A stretch of 64,000 bases of DNA, from positions 4,001,001-4,065,000 of the forward strand of contig NZ_JAATJK010000001.1 in assembly GCF_011927785.1 (NCBI RefSeq). The letters run 5' to 3'. Every line of letters starts with the position of its first letter. Within the stretch, counting starts at the first letter, position 1. Shown here piece after piece: positions 56,505 to 64,000 of this stretch. The notes beneath the pieces are model-generated. The model worked only from the letters and a program-made list of their open reading frames with translations, had not been told where the DNA came from and did no database searches. Both the position numbers and the translations under genes were made by a program. This stretch comes from Micromonospora profundi (lineage in GTDB: Bacteria > Actinomycetota > Actinomycetes > Mycobacteriales > Micromonosporaceae).

Positions 56505-57766
56505 CGCACGTCCTCCTGGTTCTGGTCGTCGCGGACGATCTGCCCGCCCTTCATCACCCACCGCACGTCCCGGAAGGCCGAGGTGTCGGCCAGCGGGTCG
56601 GCGTCCATCGCGATCAGGTCGGCGAGCTTGCCGACCTCGACAGTGCCGAGGTCGGATTCCGCGCCGAGCCAACGGATGGGGCCACGCGTGCCGGCGTGGA
56701 TCGCCCGCGCGGTACCGATCCGCTCGGACATGTACTCCAACTCCCGCACCGAGGCGGTGGTGCCCTCGAACTCCCAGAACGGGGGCATGTCGCTGCCGAG
56801 GAGCACCTCCACCCCGGCGGCGATGGCCATGTCGAAGCTCTCCAGGTGCCGGGGCCCGGCGCCGAGCGAGCGGCACTGCATCCACTCCGGTACGCCGAGC
56901 TCGTCGAAGAACTCCTTGCACCGGGTCACCAGCAGCGTCGGCACGAGCGCCGTGCCGCGTTCGGCCATCCGCGCCGCCACCTCGGGGGTGAGCTGGTAGC
57001 CGTGCTCCACGCAGTCCAACCCGAGTTCCACTGCCGCGCCGATCACCTCGGCGGGACCGGCGTGCGCCGTCACCTTGCGGCCCCACGCATGCGCGGTCTC
57101 GATCACCGCGGTCATCTCGTCGGTGAAGAGCTGGGGCGTGTGGATGCTCTCGTGCTCACCCGCGATGCCACCCGAGATCATCACCTTGATCAGGTCCGCG
57201 CCGGCCTTGATCTGGCTACGTACGCCCTGACGGAAGCCGACAGGGCCGTCACATTCCAGGGTGTCGTTGCTCTCGTGGCCGTGCCCGCCGGTGCAGACCA
57301 GCGCCCGACCGGCGGTGTAGATGCGTGGGCCCGAGGTACGTCCGGCGTTGATGGCCCGCCGCAGCGCGAAGTCGGCGTGGTCCTTCTCCGCCACGCAGCG
57401 CACCGTGGTCACGCCGGAGCGCAGCGTACGCCGTGCACCGTCGGCCATGTAGTGCGCGAGGTCGTACGCGCCCATCCCCTTGACGTTGTCGCCCCCGGAG
57501 CCCGGCAGTGACAGCGAGAAGTGGGTGTGCATGTTCACCAGTCCGGGGGTCACGTACGCCCCGTCCAGGTCCACACTGGTCAGCGCTCCGGCGGCCCGCG
57601 CCTCGGCGGACACGTCCGCGTACCGGCCGACGGCGGCGATCCGGTCACCGCGGATCCACACCCCGGCATCGGTGACGGGGTCCATACCGTCCACGACGCG
57701 GGCGTCCAGGACTGTGCAGTTGCCGAGCAGCAGGCTCGACGGCTCGGGCGAATAGGCGGCACTCAC
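56501..57766 (-). CDS. Metal-dependent amidohydrolase (imidazolonepropionase/prolidase-like)
   Basis: The protein has 421 residues. Metal ligands are visible: H80 and H82 in NMHTHFS, K194 in DLIKVMISGG (likely carboxylated), H235 in VTAHAGPAEV, H255 in CVEHGYQLT and D326 in LLGSDMPPF. The N-terminal beta-sandwich (LLGNCTVLDARVVDGMDPVTDAGVWIRGDRIAAVG) is typical. It hydrolyses an amide, lactam or imide bond. The bound oligopeptide ABC ATPase and HyuA/HyuB genes upstream suggest an amide-containing substrate. It overlaps the second hyuB stop by four bases (57763-57766). Confidence 0.92.
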   Translation of the reverse strand: MSAAYSPEPSSLLLGNCTVLDARVVDGMDPVTDAGVWIRGDRIAAVGRYADVSAEARAAGALTSVDLDGAYVTPGLVNMHTHFSLSLPGSGGDNVKGMGAYDLAHYMADGARRTLRSGVTTVRCVAEKDHADFALRRAINAGRTSGPRIYTAGRALVCTGGHGHESNDTLECDGPVGFRQGVRSQIKAGADLIKVMISGGIAGEHESIHTPQLFTDEMTAVIETAHAWGRKVTAHAGPAEVIGAAVELGLDCVEHGYQLTPEVAARMAERGTALVPTLLVTRCKEFFDELGVPEWMQCRSLGAGPRHLESFDMAIAAGVEVLLGSDMPPFWEFEGTTASVRELEYMSERIGTARAIHAGTRGPIRWLGAESDLGTVEVGKLADLIAMDADPLADTSAFRDVRWVMKGGQIVRDDQNQEDVR

Positions 57767-59427
57767 GCGATCACTCCATATATGTCTCGGGCGGACTGCG
57801 CTGAGACGTAGCCCTCGGCCACGTCCCGCCGGACCGCCTCCGGATCCCGACTCCCCGGGTCACCATGCCCACCGCCACCGGCGGTCAACAACGTCACCCG
57901 GTCCCCCACCGCCACGCTCGTGCGCTTGGTGCTCACCCGGTGCTCCCGATCCGTACCCGGGAACACCACCACCTGGTTCGGCTCCGGCTGCACCCCACCG
58001 GCCAAAGCCCACGGCGCGCTCTTCGTCTTCTTGATCACCGTGAGGAACTCACCGGGCGTCGCGAACCTGATGTCCCGCCGCAGGCCACAACCACCCCGGA
58101 AACGACCCGCGCCACCGGAGTCCGTCCGGATCTCCACCCGTTCGAAGAACATCCCCGTCTTCGCCTCCAGCACCTCGACGGGTGTGTTGCGCGCCTGGGT
58201 CTGGCAGAGGTGGTTCGCCGGGCCGATGCCGTCGTGCTGCGGCGTGCCTCCCCAGCCCACGGGATCGTTGTTGCTGACAGCGAAGAGCTGGCCGGTGTCC
58301 GGGTGCTGGCCGACCATCATGAACCCGGGTACGTCGCCGCCACTGGAGGCCGCCAGCCGGTCCGGCATGCCCTGCGCCAACGCCTTGAGGATCAGCTCCA
58401 GGGCGACAGTGCCGGTCCACTGGGTGAACGTGGCGGCGGGGTACTGCGCGTGGAACAGCGACCCGGGCTCGGCGCGTACCCGAAGGGGCGCGAAGTGCCC
58501 GGCGTTCGTCTGCTCCTCGGGGGTGGTGACGCCCTTGAACGCGACCCGGCAGGTGGCGATGGTGGCGCCCAGCGGCAGGTTCACCGGCCCGGGCACCGCG
58601 GGTGACGAACCGGCGAAGTCCACAGTGAACTCGCCGTCGGCGACGGTGACGGTGACCCGCATCCGGATCGGGGTGTCGGTGACACCGTCGTCGTCGAGCC
58701 AGTCCTCGGCGGTCCAACTGCCCTGCGGCAGCGCGGCGACCGCCGCGCGGGCGCTCTCGGCGGCGACCTGGATCACCCGCTCGATCACCGCATCCACCAC
58801 GGGCGGGCCGAACTGCTGGAACAGCTCGATCATCCGACGCTCGCCGGTACGCAGCGCCGCGATCTGCGCGTTGAGGTCGCCGATGACGAGTTCCGGCATG
58901 CGCGAGTTGAAGCGGATCAGCTCGTGGATCTCGTGCACCGGCTCGCCACGGGAATACACCTTCGTGCCGGGGAAGACGATCCCCTCCTGGTGCATGTCGG
59001 TGGAGTCCAGCACGTAGCCAGGGTCCTTGGCGCCCAGGTCCATCCAGTGCGCGCGGATGCACAGGAAGCCGATCAGCTCGTCGCTGTCGGGCAGGACGAC
59101 GGGCGCGAACAGGGTGGCGTCGTAGGTGTGCGCCGCGTTCCAGTACGGGTAGTTGAGCAGCACCACGTCGCCCCGGTGCAGGTTCTCCCTGCCGACGTAC
59201 TCCACGCCCTTGCGCAGCGAGTAGTCGTTGGCGCCGAGGAAGCGGGACAACCCTGTCGACTCCGCGACCAGCCGCAGCTCCCGGTCGTAGATGGAGATGC
59301 CGAAGTCGTACACCTCGTAGATGACCGGGTTGAAGGCGGTGCGCACCAGCGCGGCGCGCATCTCCTCGGCGGCCGAGACGAGATGGCTGCGGACGACCTC
59401 GACGGTCGCCCCGGTGGGTTCACCCAT
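57763..59427 (-). CDS. Hydantoinase B/oxoprolinase-family subunit (second copy)
   Basis: The protein has 554 residues. VEVVRSHLVSAAEEMRAALVRTAFNPVIYEVYDFGISIYD, EGIVFPGTKVYSRGEPVHEIHELIRFNSRMPELVIGDL and GGVGHGDPGSRDPE-type C-terminal GGGGHGDPGSRDPEAVRRDVAEGYVSAQSARDIYGV are HyuB signatures. In known relatives the B subunit acts with an ATPase A subunit on cyclic ureides or ketones. The ATG at 59427 overlaps the other hyuB stop by 8 bp. The last 150 bp of coding overlap a block identical to the other copy. Retention of both suggests two complexes or a heteromer. Confidence 0.92.
   Translation of the reverse strand: MGEPTGATVEVVRSHLVSAAEEMRAALVRTAFNPVIYEVYDFGISIYDRELRLVAESTGLSRFLGANDYSLRKGVEYVGRENLHRGDVVLLNYPYWNAAHTYDATLFAPVVLPDSDELIGFLCIRAHWMDLGAKDPGYVLDSTDMHQEGIVFPGTKVYSRGEPVHEIHELIRFNSRMPELVIGDLNAQIAALRTGERRMIELFQQFGPPVVDAVIERVIQVAAESARAAVAALPQGSWTAEDWLDDDGVTDTPIRMRVTVTVADGEFTVDFAGSSPAVPGPVNLPLGATIATCRVAFKGVTTPEEQTNAGHFAPLRVRAEPGSLFHAQYPAATFTQWTGTVALELILKALAQGMPDRLAASSGGDVPGFMMVGQHPDTGQLFAVSNNDPVGWGGTPQHDGIGPANHLCQTQARNTPVEVLEAKTGMFFERVEIRTDSGGAGRFRGGCGLRRDIRFATPGEFLTVIKKTKSAPWALAGGVQPEPNQVVVFPGTDREHRVSTKRTSVAVGDRVTLLTAGGGGHGDPGSRDPEAVRRDVAEGYVSAQSARDIYGVIA
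57802..57951 (-). repeat. 150-bp block identical to 59465-59614
   Basis: Base-for-base identity over 150 positions in the 3' ends of the two hyuB genes, at an offset of 1,663 bp, with divergence on both sides. Confidence 0.9.
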
Positions 59428-61108
59428 CGACGTCCACTCCGTAGACGTCCCGGGCCACCTCCGGTGAGACGTAGCCCTCGGCCACGTCCCGCCGGACCGC
59501 CTCCGGATCCCGACTCCCCGGGTCACCATGCCCACCGCCACCGGCGGTCAACAACGTCACCCGGTCCCCCACCGCCACGCTCGTGCGCTTGGTGCTCACC
59601 CGGTGCTCCCGATCGGTGCCGGGGAAGACCACCACCTGGTTCGGCTCGGGCTGCTCGCCGCCCTCCAGGGCCCACGGAGCGCTCTTCGTCTTCTTGATGA
59701 CCGTCAGGAACTCGCCGGGGGTCACGAAGCGGATGTCCCGCCGCAGGCCACAACCACCCCGGAACCGGCCGGCGCCACCGGAGTCCGTCCGGATCTCCCA
59801 GCGCTCGAAGAACATCCCGGTCTTGGCTTCCATGACCTCGATCGGGGTGCCCCGGCCGGTGCTGCCGGAGACGTGGGTGGCGGCGTCCATGCCGTCGTGC
59901 TGCGGCGTGCCGCCCCAGCCCACCAGGTCGTTGTTGCTGACCGCGAACATCTTTCCGGTGTCCGGGTGCAGGCCGACCATCATGAACCCGGGCACGTCAC
60001 CTCCGCTGGAGGCCGGCAACCGGTCCGGCATGCCCTGCGCCAACGCCTTGAGGATCAACTCCACGGCGACGATGCCGGTCCAGAGCGTGAACGTGGGCTG
60101 CGGGTAGACGGCGTGGAAGAGGCTGCCCGGCTCGGCCCGCACCTCCAGCGGCGCCACCGTGCCCGCGTTCGACGGCTCGTCCGGCGAGGTGAGCGACTTC
60201 AGGACGACCTTGCAGATCGCCTCGGTCGCGCCGAACGGCATGTTGATCGGGCCGCGGGTGGCGGCTGCCGAGCCGGCGAAGTCCACTATGAAGCGCCCGT
60301 CGGCGACAGTGACGGTGACGCGCATCTTCACCGGATCGTCGGTGATGCCGTCGTCGTCCACCCAGTCCTCGGCGGTCCAGGTGCCCTGCGGCAGGGTCGC
60401 CAGCGCGGCGCGGGCGCGGGACTCGCCGTCGGCGATGATCCGGTCGATCGCCTGGTCCACAGTGGCCCGGCCGAACTTCTCGATGATCTCCAGCATCCGG
60501 CGCTCGCCGGTGCGCAGCGCGGCGATCTGCGCGTGCAGGTCGCCGAGCACCGCGTCGGGCATCCGCGAGTTGAAACGGATCAGCTCGTGGATCTCGTGCA
60601 CCGGCTCGCCACGGGAGACCACCTTCGTGCCCGGGAAGATGACCCCTTCCTGGTGCATGTCGGTCGAGTCGAGCACGTAGCCCGGGTCCTTGGCGCCCAG
60701 GTCCATCCAGTGCGCGCGGACGCAGAGGAACCCGACGAGGTCGCCGTCGGCGTCCGGGTCGGCCGGGTCGGGCCGGAAGACCGGCGCGAACAGCGTGGCG
60801 TCGTAGGCGTGCGCCGCGTTCCAGTACGGGTAGTTGAGCAGCACCACGTCACCCCGGTGCAGGTTCTCCCGGCCCACGTACTCCACGCCCTTGCGCAGCG
60901 AGAAGTCGTTGGCGCCGAGGAAGAACGTCAGCCCTGTGGCCTCGGCTACCAGCCGCAGGTCCGCGTCGTACATCGACAGGCCGAAGTCGTGCACCTCGTA
61001 GATGACCGGGTTGAAGGAGGTACGGATCAGCGTGGCCCGCATCTCCTCGGCCGCCGACAACAGATAGCTGCGGACGACCTCGACCTGGGCTCCGTCCAGC
61101 GTGGTCAT
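59420..61108 (-). CDS. Hydantoinase B/oxoprolinase-family subunit (first copy)
   Basis: The protein has 562 residues. It matches the other copy block by block (VEVVRSYLLSAAEEMRATLIRTSFNPVIYEVHDFGLSMYD, DSTDMHQEGVIFPGTKVVSRGEPVHEIHELIRFNSRMPDA, EIRTDSGGAGRFRGGCGLRRDIRF) with many conservative changes and a short acidic insert (PADPDADGD, about residue 118). The ATG at 61108 overlaps the hyuA stop. It should pair with the HyuA ATPase. It is the better candidate for the ancestral partner, being adjacent to hyuA. Confidence 0.92.
   Translation of the reverse strand: MTTLDGAQVEVVRSYLLSAAEEMRATLIRTSFNPVIYEVHDFGLSMYDADLRLVAEATGLTFFLGANDFSLRKGVEYVGRENLHRGDVVLLNYPYWNAAHAYDATLFAPVFRPDPADPDADGDLVGFLCVRAHWMDLGAKDPGYVLDSTDMHQEGVIFPGTKVVSRGEPVHEIHELIRFNSRMPDAVLGDLHAQIAALRTGERRMLEIIEKFGRATVDQAIDRIIADGESRARAALATLPQGTWTAEDWVDDDGITDDPVKMRVTVTVADGRFIVDFAGSAAATRGPINMPFGATEAICKVVLKSLTSPDEPSNAGTVAPLEVRAEPGSLFHAVYPQPTFTLWTGIVAVELILKALAQGMPDRLPASSGGDVPGFMMVGLHPDTGKMFAVSNNDLVGWGGTPQHDGMDAATHVSGSTGRGTPIEVMEAKTGMFFERWEIRTDSGGAGRFRGGCGLRRDIRFVTPGEFLTVIKKTKSAPWALEGGEQPEPNQVVVFPGTDREHRVSTKRTSVAVGDRVTLLTAGGGGHGDPGSRDPEAVRRDVAEGYVSPEVARDVYGVDVDG
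59465..59614 (-). repeat. 150-bp block identical to 57802-57951
   Basis: Second member of the identical pair. It spans codons for the conserved HyuB C-terminal region RVSTKRTSVAVGDRVTLLT through EAVRRDVAEGYVS. Confidence 0.9.
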
Positions 61109-63156
61109 GCGGCTTCCTCCAGAGTGACGAGCAGGTATCCGTGGTCGTCGACGGTGACGCGCTGGCCGCTGGGCACCACAGTGGTGGAGGTGCCCTCGTC
61201 GACAAGCGCCGGCCCGTCGAAGGTGTCGCCCGGCTCAAGGGCGGCCCGGTCGTAGACCGCGAACGGCACCACAGCGTGCTGCCCGAAGTCGTAGGCGTCC
61301 CGGTGGTTCAGCAGGGCCTGCGATGGGTCGCCGTCGCCGCGCGGCCTGGTCTGAAGCTCCGGCCGGTCGGTGCGGCCGATGCCGCGCACCCGCAGGTTGA
61401 GGATCTGCAACGGGTTGCCCATCGTGTGGCCGTACCGGCCGCGGTGCGTCTCGTCGAACGCGGCGCGGACCGCGTCGCGGTCCAGCTCGCGCCCGACGGT
61501 GACCATGAGGCTGTGCTCCTGGCCGAGGTAGCGCAGCTCGAACTGCCGCTCCAGCACCGCCTCGCCGGCCGGAACGCCCTGCGCCACGAGCGACGCCACC
61601 GCCTCGGCCTCGACCGCCTTGAACAGCTGGTCCAGCTCGGTCAGGTCCGCGTCGTCGAGGGTGGCCATCACGGTACGGCTGAAGTCGTTGACGATATCGG
61701 CCGACAGCATGCCCCACGCGGAGAAACCGGACGGCGCGAACGGCACGATGACCTCGCCGATGCCCATCTCCCGCGCCAGCAGCGGGGCGAGCAGCGGTCC
61801 GGCACCACCGAACGCGAGCAGCGCGAACTGCCGGGGGTCGTGGCCCCGCTCGACGGTGATCTGCCGGACCGCGCCGACGGTGCGGGCCAGCAGCACGTCG
61901 AACACGCCGGCCGCCGCGTTCTCCACGGTCAGGCCGAGCGGCTCGGCAAGCTGCTCCTGGATGGCCGCGCGCGCCTCGGCGTCGCGCAGGCCCATGGTGC
62001 CGGCGAGGAAGCGGTCCGGGTCCATGTAGCCGAGCACCACTGCCGCGTCGGTGACGGTCGGCTTCGTGCCGCCCCGGCCGTAGCAGACCGGGCCGGGGTC
62101 GGCACCGGCGCTCTGCGGGCCGACCTTGAGCAGGCCGTGGTCCAGCCAGGCGATCGAGCCGCCGCCGGCGCCGATGGTACGGATGTCGTACGTCGGGATG
62201 AGCAGCGGGAAGTGCTCCAGCTGCGCCTCGTACGCGGCGACCGGATTGCCGCGCTCGATCACGCAGGCGTCCAGTGAGGTGCCGCCGATGTCGAAGGTGA
62301 GCACGTTGTCGCGGCCCAGCTCCGAGGCGATGTAGGCGGCACCGACGATGCCACCGGCCGGGCCGGAGAGCACTGTGTGGGTGGGTGCCGTCTTGGCGAC
62401 CGCGCTGGTCATCGAACCGCCGCCGGAGCGCATGATCAGGAAGCGTCCGTCGAAGCCGCGCTCGGCCAGCCCGGCCTCAAGCTCGTCCACGTACCGCTCG
62501 AAGATCGGCCGGATGTACGCCTCAAGCACTGTGGTGCTGGTCCGCTCGTACTCGCGGTACTCGCGCACGATGTCCGTCGACAGCGACAGGCTGACGTCGG
62601 GGAACTCCTCGTGGATGAGGCGCGCGGCCTCCCGCTCGTGGCTCGGGTCGAGGAACGAGTGCAGGAAGCAGATGGCGATCGAGGTGACCTGCTGGTCCAC
62701 AACGAGTGTGCGGGCGGCTGCCCGGACGCTCTCCGGGTCCAGCTCCTCCACGACCCGTCCCCGATAGTCGAGTCGGCCCCGTACGCCCGCTGTGAAGCGG
62801 CGCTGCACGAGGCTCTCCGGCCGCTGGTACTGGAAGTCGTACATGTGGTCGGAGGGCACGTTGCCGCGACCGATCAGGAAGATGTCCCGGAAACCCTCGT
62901 TGGTGATGATTCCGGTACGTCCACCCCGGCGCTCCAGCACCGCGTTGAGCCCGAGGGTGGTGCCGTGGATGAACAGCTCCACCTCGGACAGGTCGGTGCC
63001 GAGCGCGGTGATCGCGGCGAGCACGCCGTCCGCGGGTCGGGCCGGTGTCGTCGCCGCCTTGCGGAAGCGGACCCGGTTGGTGCGCGTGTCGAGTTCCATG
63101 GCGTCCACGAAGGTGCCGCCAATGTCGACGGCGAGCCGGATGGGGCGACGGGTCAT
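61105..63156 (-). CDS. Hydantoinase A/oxoprolinase-family ATPase subunit
   Basis: The protein has 683 residues. RLAVDIGGTFVDAMELD (residues 8-24) is the actin-like ATP site, with IHGTTLGLNAVLERRGGRTGIITNEGF and FDIGGTSLDACVIERG as further blocks, followed by the C-terminal HyuA domain (FELRYLGQEHSLMVTV). It couples ATP hydrolysis to ring opening or carboxylation in the family's characterised members (N-methylhydantoinase, 5-oxoprolinase, acetone/acetophenone carboxylase). The ATG at 63156 overlaps the ABC ATPase stop and its own stop overlaps hyuB. The start is set by homology; longer frames are not supported. Confidence 0.93.
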   Translation of the reverse strand: MTRRPIRLAVDIGGTFVDAMELDTRTNRVRFRKAATTPARPADGVLAAITALGTDLSEVELFIHGTTLGLNAVLERRGGRTGIITNEGFRDIFLIGRGNVPSDHMYDFQYQRPESLVQRRFTAGVRGRLDYRGRVVEELDPESVRAAARTLVVDQQVTSIAICFLHSFLDPSHEREAARLIHEEFPDVSLSLSTDIVREYREYERTSTTVLEAYIRPIFERYVDELEAGLAERGFDGRFLIMRSGGGSMTSAVAKTAPTHTVLSGPAGGIVGAAYIASELGRDNVLTFDIGGTSLDACVIERGNPVAAYEAQLEHFPLLIPTYDIRTIGAGGGSIAWLDHGLLKVGPQSAGADPGPVCYGRGGTKPTVTDAAVVLGYMDPDRFLAGTMGLRDAEARAAIQEQLAEPLGLTVENAAAGVFDVLLARTVGAVRQITVERGHDPRQFALLAFGGAGPLLAPLLAREMGIGEVIVPFAPSGFSAWGMLSADIVNDFSRTVMATLDDADLTELDQLFKAVEAEAVASLVAQGVPAGEAVLERQFELRYLGQEHSLMVTVGRELDRDAVRAAFDETHRGRYGHTMGNPLQILNLRVRGIGRTDRPELQTRPRGDGDPSQALLNHRDAYDFGQHAVVPFAVYDRAALEPGDTFDGPALVDEGTSTTVVPSGQRVTVDDHGYLLVTLEEAA

Positions 63157-64000
63157 GGTGTGACAGCCTGCCTTCCGATGAGGGCGGGGAGCTCGGGAAC
63201 GCGCCAGCAGGCGGCCCGGCTCTCGCCGTACGACTGAAGCTCCTGCCGCTCCGCCCGGCACCGGTCGGTGACGAACGGACACCGGGCGGCCAACGGGCAC
63301 CCGGTCGCGGCGTCGGCTTCTTCGAGGTCCTTGACCAGTTCAACGGACTCGCCGTCGGATCCGGCCGTCCCGCCGAGACGGGGTGCGCTGCCGAGCAGCG
63401 CCCGGGTGTAGGGGTGCCGGGGGTTGTCGAAGACGACGTCCACCGGCCCCTCCTCGACGATCTGGCCGAGGTAGAGCACCACGACGCGGTCGGCGAAGCC
63501 CCGAACGGTCGCCAGGTCGTGGGAGATGAACACCGAGGCGCGGTCCGCGTCGGCGGCCACGTCGGCGATCACCGCGAGAATCTGCGCCTGCACAGTGACG
63601 TCCAGGGCCGAGGTCGGCTCGTCGAAGACGATCAGATTCGGCTCGCCGACCAGGGCGCGGGCGATGCCGATCCGTTGCGCCTGGCCGCCGGACAGCTCGT
63701 GCGGGTACCGCTGGAGAATCGAGCGGTCCAGCTCCATGCGGTCCAGCACGGCGGCGACCCGCGCGTTCCGTTCCGCCGGGGACAGGCCAGCGGCCCGCAA
63801 AGGCTCGGCGATGGAGTCGCCGACCGGACGGCGCGGGCTCAGCGAGCCGATCGGGTCCTGGAAGACGAGCTGGGCACGGGTACGTGCGCGCCGCAGAGCC
63901 CGCCCTCGGGGGCGGGGCCGGCCCGGTTGCTTGACCAGGGCCTGCCCGGCGACGGTGACAGTGCCGGACGTGGGCGCGACAAGACCCATGATGAGCTTGG
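63153..64000 (-). CDS. Oligopeptide/dipeptide ABC transporter ATP-binding protein (partial)
   Basis: The 5' end lies beyond the right edge. The visible 282 residues include the end of Walker A (KLIMGL follows the edge), the Q-loop QLVFQDPIGSLSPRRPV, the signature ELSGGQAQRIGIARAL, Walker B NLIVFDEPTSALDV and the C-terminal oligo_HPY segment with cysteines (CPLAARCPFVTDRC) that is diagnostic for OppD/OppF/DppD-type ATPases. It powers import of the operon's substrate, probably with genes further right. It is the most upstream visible gene of the operon. Confidence 0.93.
   Translation of the reverse strand, partial: KLIMGLVAPTSGTVTVAGQALVKQPGRPRPRGRALRRARTRAQLVFQDPIGSLSPRRPVGDSIAEPLRAAGLSPAERNARVAAVLDRMELDRSILQRYPHELSGGQAQRIGIARALVGEPNLIVFDEPTSALDVTVQAQILAVIADVAADADRASVFISHDLATVRGFADRVVVLYLGQIVEEGPVDVVFDNPRHPYTRALLGSAPRLGGTAGSDGESVELVKDLEEADAATGCPLAARCPFVTDRCRAERQELQSYGESRAACWRVPELPALIGRQAVTP

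Overview
The window comes from a high-GC actinobacterium, most likely Micromonospora or a close relative in the Micromonosporaceae. This is inferred from GC-rich codon use, GTG/TTG starts, ATGA/GTGA stop-start couplings, secreted multidomain plant-polysaccharide hydrolases, an F420-type LLM oxidoreductase and ECF42/DGPF genes. I saw no rRNA, tRNA, CRISPR array, integrase or transposase. Both edges cut through genes: a sugar ABC ATPase on the left and an oligopeptide-type ABC ATPase on the right.

Layout. 1-4.0 kb: L-arabinose locus on the minus strand (araB-araD, a sugar-binding lipoprotein and an ABC ATPase), with a long regulatory upstream region. 4.5-9.1 kb: a coupled RHH (HicB-like)/DUF4097/drug-type ABC exporter operon and a FUSC membrane protein. 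9.3-16.8 kb: a large membrane protein with a lipase-like GHSHG motif, an SDR, a methyltransferase, a P-loop kinase-like protein, an RtcB-PrfH RNA-ligase/release-factor pair, a PIG-L deacetylase and an ABM-type monooxygenase. 17-18.4 kb: secreted GH10 xylanase. 18.9-25.1 kb: hypothetical protein, FAD monooxygenase, a repeat-rich gene-free stretch, and MarR/DHA2-efflux/TetR genes. 25.2-34.8 kb: arabinofuranosidase, GH39-like enzyme, a MalFG-type ABC importer, an intracellular glycosidase and a LacI regulator, with matching operators. 35-39.6 kb: DUF1801, GlxA-type regulator, DUF6010, DUF2804 and an ECF42 sigma/DGPF pair. 39.8-47 kb: pectate lyase, argG, two hypothetical/hydrolase genes and GH62 arabinofuranosidase. 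47.5-49.5 kb: TraR/DksA-type protein, an NTF2-like protein and an acyltransferase-like protein. 49.7-64 kb: an uncharacterised catabolic region with a secreted triple-SnoaL protein, an XRE-cupin regulator, and a tightly overlapping minus-strand run of at least ten genes.

How the parts fit. Arabinoxylan and pectin are cut outside the cell by the xylanase, GH54, GH62 and pectate lyase, and arabinose is imported and phosphorylated through the ara locus. The same LacI-type operator (TGTKANCGNTMACA-like), set 7-8 bp from a TTGACG box, precedes araB, the xylanase and the GH62 gene, so they probably form one regulon. The xylanase and GH62 genes also share a homologous untranslated leader. A second LacI circuit, with CGAATCGATTCG operators, controls the 26.8-34.8 kb locus.

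The best candidate for an undescribed system is the 52.7-64 kb cluster: esterase with an unusual N-terminal domain, LLM oxidoreductase, TIGR04076 protein, MDR oxidoreductase, NTF2-like protein, amidohydrolase, two HyuB, one HyuA and an ABC importer ATPase. The two hyuB copies share a 150-bp identical block. I infer uptake and ring-opening or hydrolysis of an unknown amide- or carbonyl-containing compound. The substrate cannot be read from sequence.
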